Of a stretch of DNA of 64,000 nucleotides, positions 34,160 through 47,023 are shown one piece after another. The position numbers and the translations under genes were made by a program. The notes under the pieces are model-generated. The model searched no databases and was not told where the DNA came from. It saw only the letters and a list, made by a program, of their open reading frames with translations. Origin of the DNA: Gibbula magus (Eukaryota > Mollusca > Gastropoda > Trochida > Trochidae); assembly GCA_936450465.1 (NCBI GenBank), contig OW388294.1, positions 67,660,075 through 67,724,074 of the forward strand, written 5' to 3'. Position 1 is the stretch's first letter; every line of letters begins with the position of its first letter.

Positions 34160-34345
34160 TACCAAATTTACAATTTAGAATCTCCATTAGCCAAGGGTCT
34201 GCACACAACTTGTCAGCTCGCTAGACCTTTTGGCACTGGATGAGAAGATGAAAATAGGTTTTTAAGATTGTGTCCGTCAGTCCGTCCGTAAATTTCAGCT
34301 CCCTAGACCAAGTGGTTCTGGAGAAGAAGACGAAAATGCGAAAAG
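34160..34345 (-). repeat. fragment of GGCCTGAAAGGCC-headed repeat, reversed
   Basis: The complement matches the units at 59930-61150: GGTCTAGAGAGCTGA-like, GTGTGCAGACTCCTTGGC-like and AATGGGGATTCTAAATTGTA-like sequence, together with CCGTCCGT. Confidence 0.6.
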
Positions 34346-34603
34346 TTGGCAGGCCTATAACTGCTGGACCGGGAACAACAACGACGTAGAGTTGGGTGTC
34401 TTTGAATTCTTTTTCACCGAATCGGCACTGTATTTTGTATGGACCTACACATTTGATTGGCAAGTCATTATACGCTGTTAGCTTGACATTGTTCACTGGA
34501 GACAAGATATCTGAGAACTCAGCATCCCCATACATCTGACGAAATGTGCGGATTGGCAAGGTATTGTCAGATGCACCTGTGTCTATCTTTAGCTTGAGAT
34601 GTT
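34346..34603 (-). pseudogene. gypsy aspartic protease fragment
   Basis: It carries the active-site DTGAS and later GPAVIGLPT, the flap/second-loop region typical of gypsy proteases. The C-terminal end is lost in unrelated repeat sequence. Confidence 0.75.
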
Positions 34604-36547
34604 TGAGAGAAAGTGGAGGAAGTCAAGACTTGAAATTGATAGGCAAATTTTTAGGCACTCAAGAAATGCATCGACTATTGCCATCCGTAAAGCCAAAACC
34701 ATGTATTGCACTTCTCATATTAAGCAGACCACTTCGGTGAGAGACCTTTACAGCTTCATGGGGTGTCTTCTGGGGAAGAGTAAGGATACCAGTCTTCCCT
34801 AGGTTGCTGATAGCAATGCACTTGCACAGGATTTTAGCGACTACTTCACACAGAAGGTGTCGAAAATTCGATGTGAGTTGGATCAGGTCTCACCTCCCAA
34901 ACCAAGTTCTGCCGCTAATCAGCCGCCACAACTGTCTTCTTTTCGTGATTTCACTGAAGCTGAAGTACGGAAGCTAATTGTTGGTTGTAAGCCCACATGC
35001 TGCAAATTAGATCCAGCTACAACTAAGTTTATACTGGAATTTCTTGATATACTGTTACCAGTGTTCACAAGGATCATAAATCTGAGTTTGACGACAGGTG
35101 TAGTCCCATCATGTTTTAAACAAGCTGTGGTGAAACCTCTTCTTAAGAAGCCCAGCTTTGATTCTGATGATCTGGCCAACTACAGGCCAGTTTCCAACTT
35201 GACATTCCTTTCAAAGGTGCTTGAAAAGGCCGTGAAACAGCGTCTCGTTGAACATCTTGTACCCATAGTACAGAAACAGCTACACTAAGAGTGATGGATT
35301 CCTTACTAGATGCTGCAGACCATGGTCGTGTGAGTGTATTAGTGCTGTTGGACCTATCCTCTGCATTTGATACTATCGATCTCGAACAACTCATAGACCG
35401 TCTCAGGACACAGATTGGTTTGGATGGCACAGCACTACAGTGGTTCGTCTCCTAACTTCAAGATCGCTCTCAGTTTGTGCAGATAAAGGACAGCAGATCT
35501 GAAGACCATATTCTCACATGTGGTGTGCCTCAGGGGTCCGTTCTCGGACCTGTTCTGTTCAGCCTATACATGGGGCCTCTTGGTGATGTCATTAAGGCAA
35601 ATGCTGCGGACTACCAATCATATGCAGATGATACACAGACGTGGAAATCATTTGTTCCTGAGCTTCTGATATCTGAGATAAGTCAGCTTGAACAGTGTGT
35701 ATCAGATACAAAAACTTGGATGACAGAAAGCCAGCTGAGGCTTATCGAAGCGAAAACTGAGGTATTGTTGTCAGGTTCAACATCCAACAGAGCGAAAGTT
35801 TGTGTATAGGCTATTCAGATCGGTAATTTCCTCCGTTAGTTTCCGCCCAACAGTGAAGAACCTTGGCGTTCACTTCGATTCTGGTCTGACAATGGAGACT
35901 CATGTTAACAACGTCTGCAGAACATTCTACTTCCACATCAGGAGTATTGCCACAGTCCGACATATGTTAACATCTGAAGCAGCTCATCACCTCGTCAGAT
36001 CTATGGTTCTCTCCCATCTTGACTATTGCAATAGCCTCCTTGGGAACATTCGTCTTGATTTGATCAAAAAACTTCAATCTGTACAAAATGCAGCAGCAAG
36101 ACTTATTTCCAAAACCAAGAAATTCTCTCCAATCTCTCCTGTCCTAGTTCATCTTCACTGGTTACCAGTGCCAGCGAGGATAGAGTACAAAATCATCTGC
36201 CTCACATTCAAGTGTTTGAATGGCTCTGCTCCGACATACCTGGCCAGTCTGATCAAGGAATATGTCCCAACCAGATCGCTACGATCAACACACAGCCACC
36301 AGTTAGCTCTACCATCTGTTCGTCTGAAATCTTTTGGACACAGACATTGCATTCACTGCTGCCACAACCTGGAACTGTCTGCCACTCCCTATAAAGAACT
36401 GTTCTACCCTCACTACCCTTCAAAGCCAGATTAAGACATTCCTCTTCCGAAAATATCATGAGCTCCGTACATTATGTAGCGCCTAGAGCAACCACTAGCT
36501 GATTGGATTACCGCCGCAATACAAGAAGACTTATTATTATTATTATT
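34604..36547 (+). mobile_element. non-LTR retrotransposon (CR1/Rex-like LINE), 5' truncated
   Basis: It is inserted into the gypsy relic with ATGTT on both sides (34599-34603 and 36548-36552) and ends in a (TTA)n tail. Only the region from just before the reverse transcriptase to the C-terminus remains, as expected of 5' truncation by target-primed reverse transcription. Confidence 0.85.
34857..36434 (+). pseudogene. LINE reverse transcriptase, broken
   Basis: Motifs in order: YRPVSNLTFLSKVLEK, LLDLSSAFDTIDLEQL, GVPQGSVLGPVLFSLYM, YADDTQ (catalytic), KNLGVHFD, LDYCNSLLGN, VQNAAARLI and LHWLPVPARIEYKI. The frame is broken by shifts near 35288 and 35810 and a stop near 35454. The set is that of CR1/L2/Rex-type elements of the Jockey superfamily. 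Confidence 0.8.
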
Positions 36548-36552
36548 ATGTT

Positions 36553-37504
36553 GGGTACCTTGGATTCTTGGAGCTTTGATGTCCAGGAGAGTATATGCCG
36601 ATTTACCAGCTGGGTTTTCTATGGAGTCCATGCAGTGGTTAGATACTGTCACCGCATGATACTGGAGATAAAAGTCTTGTGTCTCTCTGGTTTGCACATC
36701 TTTCTCTTCATCCTCAATTTCTACAAGATGGAAATGTCTACCTTGAGGGCGGCGACGTCCCTGATCTTTAGTGTTTCTAGTTCTTGACTCAGTGTCATTG
36801 CGACCCTTACAGTGTGGATATTTGCGACACATTTTAGCCCAATGTCCTTTGATACCACACTTGTCACATTCATCCTTGTATGCAGGGCATGATTGAGGTT
36901 TGTAATGTAGTCCACATTGACCACATGGTCTTTGATTTTGTTTAACAGTGTGTATGTCTGCAGTGATGTCACTGTTCAAACCCTTTACCTGTCGATGTCC
37001 AGCGCTGATTGCTTCATAGCGACGGCCTTCTTCAAGTGCTAGTGTGAGCTTGTAACCTTTCTGTTGGCGGAGGAGATAATGCTGAAAAGCTTCAAATGGT
37101 GTGCTGGCTATGAGAAGTTCTAAAATTCTTTCTTGCAGTTCATCATTATTAAACTCACACTTCAGTGCGAGTATTTTGCACCTGGTCACAAAATCGTCTT
37201 GCTTTTGTCTGAATTGCATTAGCTCTAGGCGGTATACACGAACATTTACTTGTAACTTCAACTGTTTTTCAAAGTACTCCCATATTGCCTTTGTTTTTTT
37301 TCAAATCAGCTGTTGACAGTCCTGAAGCATTTAACCCGTGCAATCCTTCATTTCCAAGTCCTCTTTTAATCTTTAGAGCAATCTTATCATCATCTTCAAT
37401 CTCCTCATCTTCACAAAACAGCTCCATTTGCTGTCTAAAAAGACTGAAAGTCTCACCTACATCTGCTTGGCTCTAAATCATCTCTGGTATTTTAGGCATT
37501 TTGT
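36553..37504 (-). pseudogene. gypsy gag with zinc knuckle, broken
   Basis: The start MPKIPEMI is followed at once by TAG. The frame then runs through a capsid-like stretch, shifts near 37300, and continues to CDKCGIKGHWAKMC, a perfect CCHC zinc knuckle, and a basic tail. Confidence 0.7.
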
Positions 37505-37699
37505 CCAGGATAGAAGTGCTCCGAAATCAATTTAAATGATGAGAAGGTTGATTGTTTAAGGTTAGACTGGATTATTCATTCCTATTAACCGCTGCGGCCA
37601 TGTTATGATGTCTGGTTCATCATACTTGGTCAATATATGACAAACAAGGGATTGAAACAAAAAATAAGAGTGGAGTTGTTACAAAATATAACTTTAGGT

Positions 37700-38390
37700 A
37701 AATGTGAAAATGGTTTATGAATTAAATTTTGAATTGATATTATAACTAGGTATTTTGCTTGAAATTTATAATAGATGAGAATAAAATTATTTTATATTTG
37801 TGATAATTTGCTTGTCTTTGCTCAATAAAAGGTACATTAAACAGGAAATATTTGTATGACCTCAGGACGTTTAGAATCATTGTTTATAAAACAATCGTCA
37901 CATTCAGTAATGTATGACATGTAATGCTTAACTTCCAAGAGAAGCACGTGCAGTACGTGCAGCCCGTGGGTTTCTATTGCGACTTGCGCTAAAGACTAGC
38001 CTTCACGCTTCGGAAGCGCTTGCTACTGTGATGTACGTTTTTAGACGATCGTGCTCGCCTCGGTCAAGCTCCCCTACGCTGGGCTACGCTCCGCTGTGGG
38101 AACGGAGGTTTACCGGAGATAGTCACGGCGAGCATTTCATCGTCTAGTACGTTTTATGCAATAAAGGTAATTCGATTTGTTTATATGGCGTCAGATACCC
38201 TTAGCGCGCGTTGCTCGAAGTTGTACTTCTCTTTGAAACCAAATTTCATTACATTGTCGTGATGTGAAAATTATTTATCACGTCATGTTGTAGATAAAAG
38301 ATTTTATCTAGCGATTGACGTTATACTTTCAAAAAATATGTTTTATTTGAAACATTAACGTCCTTGATGGCTCATTAACCTTAACTCCCA
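37700..38390. repeat. second copy of the 10620-11090 sequence
   Basis: Shared stretches include ACTAGGTATTTT, CAATCGTCACATTCAGTAAT and CGTCCTTGATGGCTC. The order relative to the TTCATGG minisatellite differs between duplicons (after it in A, before it in B), so either a rearrangement occurred or this is an independently mobile repeat. Confidence 0.6.
38042..38146. repeat. 105-bp fold-back MITE with 9-bp target duplication
   Basis: Ends are TAGACGATCGTGCTCGCC and GGCGAGCATTTCATCGTCTA. GTACGTTTT flanks it exactly on both sides (38033-38041 and 38147-38155). It is much more GC-rich than its surroundings. Confidence 0.85.
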
Positions 38391-38399
38391 TCCTTTAAC

Positions 38400-40450
38400 A
38401 TTGCACTAACTTAGTAAGGTTACCTTAGTGACGTACGATCACCTTAGTGCTTTGTGAAAGGGGGCCGGGCTAGATCTTTTGAGTAAAGTCAGCAAAATAC
38501 AGAGGTATTAGTATTGCAGGCCTACATAAGAACAATTTTTAAATTGAATCCTGACCAGTGCACAAACGATTATCAGATAGTATTATAGCAGATAGCATTG
38601 TAGAAGGGACGGATTGACATAAATACACGTATAGTAGATCTGTTGTAACATGTTGGTGTTGGAACATACCAGCTACGTTGATAACACAACAGGATGTTGT
38701 TTTATAGAGTTTTAATCAATATGGAAGGGGATTTGTGCGATAAATGAAGACATGTTGACTTGTAACTTGTAAAGTGTAACATGTCGTTCTCAACCATACA
38801 AGTCTCGAAAGACAAGTCCAACCATGCAAAACTAACATTTTAATCCTGTCAATCTTAACTTTCCATTCTCAACTTACAAAGTTGAAAAGTAATTCTAGAA
38901 ATCGTCAAAGTCGAAAAGTTAACTTGTCATTTTTAATTATTAAATCTAAATAATATACACATATTGTAATGTTACAACTTACGTTTGACAAATGAAAAAT
39001 GGATAATGAAGAGTTGCGAAGTCAGCTATGTAAAACGGACTTTAGCATTTCGAGACTGACACGACTTGCATAGTTACGATTGCAATGTTTCAAATCACAT
39101 CTCTACGCGATTTCGCATTGACCATATTTGGAATATTACGGAAATTAGCGGAAAGGAACGAATAATTCCGATCCGATAAACACAATGTTCAACAATGACT
39201 TCTCCCTTGGCAAGCATCTCCCAGCAACTACTAACACATATTTGAAAGTTGCATACTAGTTTTCCCATTATTAGCATACTATTGACAAAAGCACATTGAC
39301 TAAATCATTATAGAAGACCATCGCATTTTACTGTGGAGGAAACAACTGCCCGCCCGGACGCCTAAGACGCGGTTATTTCTGTTGCGAGCTGGCAAAAAGT
39401 AAACCTTACCAGCCCGATGGTCGGGCACATTTTTAATGTCACATTGTGTAATCATGACCTCTTATAAATCTGTGCTGAAATTCATTTCTGATTTTGAAAC
39501 AAAGCAAGCAGGAATATCTTATTTAAATAAAAATGGAACGTAATTTAGATTGCTCTCGTTTCAATCAGGCATTATAATGAGATAATAATACAATATCATT
39601 GGGTAACAAAGGATAGATCTAGCAACTGGTCTTCTATCAACTGTCACATCAAATGAGATAGAAAGCGTGCGAGAGAGAGCATATAGAATGGAAGTTGCTG
39701 TTACATGGAAACGAAACGTTGATTAAATGTGAGTATAAGGCATTGCTTGTTCTTATGTCTTTATTGGACAAGTCCATTAGGTTCTTAATTACGGTAAAGG
39801 CTTTAACATGCAAGTAAACACAGGTAACTCTAGAGCATTGATGCCTACACGAGTTTCACCAAGACAGAGAACGCACAGAGTGAACGTTTAAAAAAATCCG
39901 AATTATCACATGATGGCTAAGTAGATCCAATTAAGTTCATGATATAGTGGCGATAATAAAACAATAACAATACTGTTACTGACTCATGTGATGCCTGTGA
40001 CCCAGTGGATACAGATGTTGAAAAAAGGATGATGTCACACAGATTACAAAAACGCCCCCTTGTGTGACAGAATAGTTAAAAGAATATTGACAATTACTAA
40101 ACATTTATGTCGTTCATTGTTGTATGCTGACCACTTTCCGATCTGGGATATCGCACTTTTGCTGTTTCAGCTGATGTTCTCTGGTCTTATAAACCTACCA
40201 GCCATATAACGTGATACTTGAAACGACCTTTCTCAACCGTATCACCCGGTACGAGGGACTTACAACCTTGTAATTCCCTCCAGGATGGTCTACACATACA
40301 TACACTTGTAAACCCTGTTAGAAGGAATTACAATGATTGTAGACCCTAATATATTTGTTAAGATAACGGCTTGAAAGTAAAGATCTAAAGAAACTCACTT
40401 AGACTAATTTTGAAAAATTTCATAAGTTTACGACAGAATATGTACAGCAA
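38400..40450. other. intergenic, no gene seen
   Basis: 38470-38735 recurs at 54430-54670. Nothing else is recognised. Confidence 0.45.
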
Positions 40451-40457
40451 ATGTTTT

Positions 40458-40538
40458 GCAGAAAGTGCGTCTCGAACCCGTATCCACTATCACCTGCAGT
40501 TACTGAGTCAGCGCCTCTGACTACTGCGCTAAGGGGGC
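40458..40538 (-). repeat. tRNA-like sequence (tRNA pseudogene or SINE head)
   Basis: The minus strand begins GCCCCCTTAGCGCAGTAGTC, an A-box region similar to elongator tRNA-Met, and has GGGTTCGAGACGC as B box. Acceptor and anticodon stems do not close, so it is not a working tRNA. A palindromic segment lies upstream on the same strand. Confidence 0.5.
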
Positions 40539-40681
40539 AACCGAGATATCACGGTACAAAAGAAACTCATATAGGGCGGCTGACATTACCAAGGGATCCT
40601 CAATATAACGCCAGTGATCCTCAATATAACGCGATAACACGTAAAAAGCCTGTTTTACACTTAAACACGGCTGATAATATT

Positions 40682-40820
40682 GATAACCCATTCTACCTCG
40701 GATATGGTACGGTTGTAGACCCTGATAGTCAGGAAAAACCCTCGAATGCTTCGCATCCTCTGGTTTTTCCTTCCTATCAGGGTCCACAACCGTACCATAT
40801 CCTCGGTATCATGGGTTATC
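40682..40820. repeat. long hairpin (139 bp)
   Basis: GATAACCCAT at the left is inverted at the right; GGATATGGTACGGTTGT and CCTGATAG..AGGAAAAACC pair with their complements around the loop GAATGCTTCGCATC. Confidence 0.9.
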
Positions 40821-40829
40821 CATATATTA

Positions 40830-42090
40830 TATAACATTCTTTCGTGGACAGATTTTGCAACCACACGAATCATATCCTTTCTTAGTGCAAACATGGCCAT
40901 CAATGAGTCATGTGTGTATTGTGGGTTTTTCAAAAGGGTCAAAACCTAATAAGCCTATTTCGACGGAACCTCATGATAAGTTCCATAGTATATTTATATC
41001 CAACATAACCTGTACGTGATGCTAAACAATATGTTTTACGTTGGGAAATGCTTTTGTGTGTCAGAAATGTTATGTTGTTTACTTGTGTAAATCTACAAAC
41101 GGTACATCAGACGAAACTACAAACGGTACAGCGAAGCAGTAATTTATGATACAAACGGTACACAAGCTACGAAAGGAAAACAAACAACAACATACCGCTC
41201 TAGAAAACAACCTGAAACCATTTCCTAGGCATGGGTTCTTTTATGCAAAGTCAAGTTATGCATACCAGTGAATGTTATTTAAAAATTGTAGTTTTTTTTG
41301 TTAAATTTTCATGTAAAACACCTCAATTGCATAACAAAAATGTCGGTAGGGTCGATGAGCAAATCAAGTTTTGGATTATTTCTACATGCCGCAGTAATCT
41401 AAAACAGCTTCCCGTATTCACAAAATGTTTCATTTTCCTAATGTATTTATTACTGTGTACAGAACTCTGCGGTTACATACCGGGTGTTTGGTTTTCTACT
41501 CCTCTCTACAAACATATCATCGATGTACACCTCCATTTCCGGTATACGATGATACACAGTGTTAACGTGACCCATCAACTAGAAGGTCGTATGTACATGT
41601 ACTGTACACTGCTAATAAAAGTACACTATGCAAACAACTAAATATTTATTTTATCACCTGAAACTCCCCCGAAAACCAAATATACCCCAGCAAATATAAA
41701 ACCATTAATCCATTCAAGGTATATTATATGAATGTCGATCTAAATTGCATCACGAGTGACTGAATATTAGTATTTCTCGAGCGAAAGCGAGTGATATACC
41801 AATATCCAGGCAGAAGTGACGCACGACTTAGCTTTGTCATAAAGAGATCATTGCCACATATCCTCACAAAAACAAATACTCACATCATTTAATTGTTGTC
41901 TTTCAGAATTATTTTTATTATTAGAAATGGTTGCTATATTCACGCATACACTGCTGTAGTGACTCTTCTTGTTTACAAAATATATATATATATATAAGCA
42001 AATTACAAAAACCAACTTGGTTTTATGTAGTTTGGCCTTGTTATGAATTGGTAGAGTGCTCAACATTTGTAAAATGGAGCGTGGTAAATG
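40830..42090. other. intergenic, no gene seen
   Basis: 41560-41850 recurs at 54665-54970 (for example AACTAGAAGGTCGTATGTAC and CGAGCGAAAGCGAG). ACAAACGGTAC occurs three times near 41095-41165. Confidence 0.45.
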
Positions 42091-42097
42091 TAGAAAC

Positions 42098-42262
42098 ACA
42101 TGGCATTCCCAAGTATTTTTCATGGTATGCCCAAAGTGTTGATGGCATCCCTAAGTGTATTTCATGGTATGCCCCCAAATATATTTCATGGTATGCCTCA
42201 AGTGTGTTTCATTGCATGCCGCAAGTGTGTTTTATGGTATTCCCTAAGTGTGTGTCATGGTT
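42098..42262. repeat. TTCATGGTATGCC minisatellite, duplicon B
   Basis: It is the shorter equivalent of 7911-8155. Confidence 0.7.
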
Positions 42263-42265
42263 AAT

Positions 42266-43830
42266 ACAGTATTAACATTATAAAAATATGTCGATCAAAT
42301 TTATTTAGATTGGTAGCTGATTGGGGGTCGATGATATGTAAAGGCAAAATGTTTCACTATCGACTTTTGTTGTTGTGGTTTATCATGTTTTTGATTAAGC
42401 TAGTTTAATTAAGGAGAGATGGGACGATGAAAATCAATATTTTAGAATTTGTTTATTTTTTCAAAATAGCAAGTTTATTATGTCTTTTATACAAAAATGT
42501 AAGAAAATTTGGGGGTCACCGAACAATTTAAAGAATTATATATTTCGGCATTAATAATAATAATAATACTGAGGTCGGCAATTTTTGACTGATTTGATGT
42601 ATTTAAATGAAGCGCTCGCTTTCAAAGAATACACTCAGAATCTTTTCAAATACATTTCAATCTTATCCTGGGATGTATAGCAAGTCTATATTTTGAAAAT
42701 TAATGACACGAGCTGGTAAGGGAAACAAAATTAAATCAGAAACCATAAAGTAGGCCTATATGGTCTCTCATTAAATTAAGCACTTTTTTCTGATCGCTTA
42801 TTCAACAGGATTTTTAACTGACACATATAGTTTAGATATTGCTAAAAATTAAATATAATGTGCACAGTTGAATAAACAAACGATCTCAGAAATACAAATA
42901 GGGGGTCACCGGAGGTTTTTCATCACTTTTAACCTTTTAACAAACAAATTTGGTATCCAACAAAAAACACTTTAAACTCGATTTTCCCAAGTAACTTTTT
43001 GCGGGTTATATCGACTTAAATCTATTATATAATAAATGCCCCGAGCCATTCAAATGCGAACAGGGCTGATCGACTAGATTTTACTATCATTTTATTGAGG
43101 CAGGACGCAGGAGAGACGTAGCAGCACTGTGAGGAGTTTGAGTCGGTGACGTCTTTATATGCCAAGGGCGGTAACTCTCATTGCTTCGTGGTGTCCAAAA
43201 CAAAACATTGAGTGAGTTTGCGTAATCAATTTCGCAATATTTGAAGCAATTTGGTGAAACATTGTTTTGACAATCGATATTTATTTCAAAGAAGGAGGTA
43301 GGATTAAGTATTTTCCCACATAAGTAGCGTTTTGAATATATTACAAGAGTTTGTGTATAGGTTAAATTACTAATCGGAAAATTGAGAAATGTCATTCCTC
43401 ATAATGGGTCATTTCACTTCAGTGGAGGTGACAAATCAGGCTTGAAATATTATCTACTTATATGATAAGTTATGCTATGAATTTTTTTCAGATATAACTT
43501 ATGTTATCATTTGGATATTCCCATGGTAAATCTATATAATAATACGTCATGGTAGTTGATATAATGATAAGAATTTCCTGGTTGGTTCAGAGACCCGTGG
43601 AGATTGAGACATACAGTGGTGTGACATAAGTTAACAGACGGTGGCATTATTTCCATACTTACGTGTTCATTTAGTCTAGGATAAATAATTTTCATAAAAT
43701 AAGTCCTGGTTGGATCAATGTCAAATATTTCAGTTTTATTTGAAATCATCATCTCTGATTGATGCAGTCTAGTAGTTCAAACCTCATTTTTATTTGACCT
43801 AGTGTTTATGATTTGTTTGTTTTTATTCCA
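42266..43830. other. duplicon B upstream region, no coding sequence
   Basis: It aligns with 11400-12330 apart from insertions in B, including about 42400-42960. It likely holds the promoter of gene B. Confidence 0.5.
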
Positions 43831-43847
43831 GTAGATAAACAAGAAAG

Positions 43848-43955
43848 ATGGGAGGAAGTTCATCCAAGGGTCAAGTTTTGGCTCCGCAGGCTCAGATGCC
43901 ACCTGAGCCTCCCTACCCCGGCCCCGTCGCTCAGTACGCTACTATCATGACCGAG
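43848..43955 (+). CDS. raftlin-like B, coding exon 1
   Basis: It encodes 36 codons, MGGSSSKGQVLAPQ to TIMTE. Acceptor TTTTTATTCCAG ends at 43831; donor is GAG|GTGGGT. Four residues differ from A. Confidence 0.8.
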
Positions 43956-46900
43956 GTGGGTGGACACGTGCCATTTTGTATGAAAGTCTGAAATGCAAAC
44001 TAATTTTGTCTGGGGCGTATTTGTTAGCCTATCATCACAGCAGTCATCCTCGGTTACCCAGGATTTTATATATGCTCCGTTACTCTCCACAAGATCACCC
44101 TGGGACACTCCATTAGAGAAATCTGTACTCAAATTACCTGCCCTTGACTGGCTTGAGCCAATCAAACTGCTACGCACTTTGGACCTGCGATCAAATGATA
44201 ATTCATATCACTTCTTTGCACATCCCGGGCGCTGGGCGCGGTCATTTTGTTAGCCATCTGTCACAGGTTATCTCCCTTGACCATTTCCATCTTATCCTAT
44301 CAATTATTTTCATTGGTTACTGACTTCGTCACGCCGGGAAGTTGCAAATATATAAGGCTTTGTGAAGTAATTTTCCTTTTATTGATTGTTATCAGAAGTC
44401 ACAAGGGTGAGATTCTATCTAGCAACCAAAATCATTCTCCTTTAGTCTGATGAAGGGGTCAACCAACACAGGTCATCAAGCGCCGCCTTCTCATCTCAAT
44501 TCTCCTTTAGTGTTCAATGAAGACAAGAAAAAGCATTGGGGTTCCTGATGATGTCAAAGCATTGTCATGTCAAATACTTGATGATGTGAGTCATGTACTT
44601 GATGATGTCAGAGCATTGTGATGTCATGTATTTGATGATCTCACATAAGCTATATCTTTAGACGCTAAGCAATTTTCCATAGACAACATTACAACAAAAT
44701 ATGGACTGAATTGACAAATCACATTGTATTTCCTCCAACAGGTCTCAATGACAGCTTCCATGAGTTTCTCCTATGCAAACAACATGGTGACGACAAACGT
44801 CGATTCTTACTACCCAATCCTGGGTCAGAAGTACGCTGAGGGATTCCGTCTGTTGACGTTCCACAAGATTCCTGGCAGTGCACAGAGACACGGACTCTTC
44901 AGTATGTCCGTCAGCGTTCCATTCCAGGTGGGTCGGCTGTGATCAGTGTTATTAGTGTCCCCTCCGGGTCCCTGATCACCGGTATTCATTGACATTGAGA
45001 CACTCTTACCTAAATGATACATTCATACATCCCTAATATATGCCTTTACAAGATTTTTAGACTCCCCTCCCTAATTTTCACTCTAATGAGACATTGAAAT
45101 ACAACACGCCCCTCTCTAATATATGCTCTAAAATAGACAAAATAAACAACTATACTGATGTCTGACAACATTGGTAAACTGTTGATCTCGTAGTGGTTTG
45201 CATTAGTCTACATGTAGCACTGTGTAATGTCCTGGATCCTTGTTTATTACTCAACCGTGCTGAGATCACTCATTAGGTAACAACGAATTGGTTACACACA
45301 TGTGATACCACCGCGTGCTGCCTTAACGGCATGAAACGTCATAGTCGTTTTGGTTGACGTTACAATATCAGCCGTGCGACTGTAATAGCAGATGACCTAT
45401 TTGCAAGTGAGTGTCACTGACAACGATTTTCTTGAAATTCAGTGCTATTTACATCATTGAGTATTAAGAAATAAAATGCTAAACTCTGGCCCGTTTGATA
45501 ATATGCTTATAAAACTCGTGAATGGCATCGATATTTAACTTGCTTTAGCTCATTAAAATACCAAACCATTCACTCGTTCATAAACATGTTATCCAAGTTT
45601 TCTTGACGCAGATCTTTTGACGAATATGAAATTGTGTCATTGAATCTGTGATCTGCAGTAATGCACAGTGTCAACAAGGCCATAAAACTATCTGACAAGT
45701 CTTTTGTTTCATGAATAAAAGGTACATTTTAATGTACTGTGAAATTTATAACCTTTATTAGTTACCTTCAGTGCAAGCATATTCTAATATATATTTATTG
45801 ACAAATTTCAGGGTATATTCTGCCGGTACCCCCAGCTGCCTCCCCCCGCCCCGCTCCAGCTGAGGGTGGTAAAGTCGGTGATGGTGGCCCACCGGATGGG
45901 TCTTGGTCTGATCCAGTTCAATCCACAGATTGTTGGGGACACATCTCACCTTATTCAGGCCATCGTGGACAACACGAAGGACGGAGGACGTCTCATCTGT
46001 CTTGAGATGACCGGACAGCAACAGAGTCAGGGCTTTAGTGCAGCCATGCAGGGCATCAGTCCTGGTGAGTGTGATCAACTCCCTGGGGAGTATACCGTAT
46101 TTCCTTAATTACACGCCTGCGTCAAATAGACGCCCATGCACAGGGCTTTCTGAAAAAATAAAAGCCTGCCTTAATTAAACACCTGGTAAACCGAATTTAA
46201 CTTCTTCTATTGCTGCTCCCTACCGTAGTCATCTGTCTCTACAAGCCTTATTGCAAATAGACGCCTATCTTGAATGGAAGCCTGCTTCAAATAGACGCCT
46301 ATGGTGTAACAAATATTTCAACCATATTCAAGGCATATGAGGATACAGCGGGGGAGGGGGATCATCCTGGGAGTCAATTCGAACCCTCTGAACCGCTCTG
46401 GATCCGATACTGCAAGGCATTTCATGGTGAAAGGGGGATAACTCCCTTTGGTATATCCATCCAAATTTATTAACTTGTTGTGATGCAGAAATTTGGACAA
46501 GTGTATGTATGTATTTTTTATTTCATGTCTTTTATTCTGTTATTTTTTACTTAAAATGTGACACAGTTTTAGATGTAATGTACATTTTCCTCAGATTATA
46601 AAGAATTATCTTACCTTACCTTATCTTATCTTACCATGTTTTTACATGCAAAATCGAAATAGAGAATTGAGACAACTTTGTGGATATACAACTTCTTTAT
46701 TCTTTGGAGGCAACGTTTCGACATTGATTCTAATGCCGTTGTCATGCAAGTGATGCATATGAAGCAACATTGTAGAATTATATGCAGAAGTTTTTACAGA
46801 AGTTTGGAGATGAGTGACTAGGGTAGACAAAAGATTGTATAAGTGATTGAGTGCAAACCAGTTATGTGGCCTACATGGATTGTATAACTGGTTAGTTAGG

Positions 46901-46992
46901 TGATTTAATTCAGAAATTAATCTGATCTCCCTGGGAGTTACAGTACACATACACATTACAATGTGGTATTGTATGAAATAGCTTTGTTGTTT

Positions 46993-47023
<31 letters not shown>

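Larger units (their letters stand above)
34346..37510 (-). mobile_element. Ty3/gypsy LTR retrotransposon relic, split by a LINE
   Basis: On the minus strand gag (37504 to 36553) and protease (34610 to 34346) are read in order. The polyprotein runs LLDIKAPRIQGT, is split by the LINE at 34604-36547, and resumes with LKLKIDTGASDNT. Reverse transcriptase, integrase and LTRs are not visible. Confidence 0.75.

Noticed and set aside
40451..40834. 127-codon frame
   Set aside because: It runs through the tRNA-like sequence and one arm of the hairpin.
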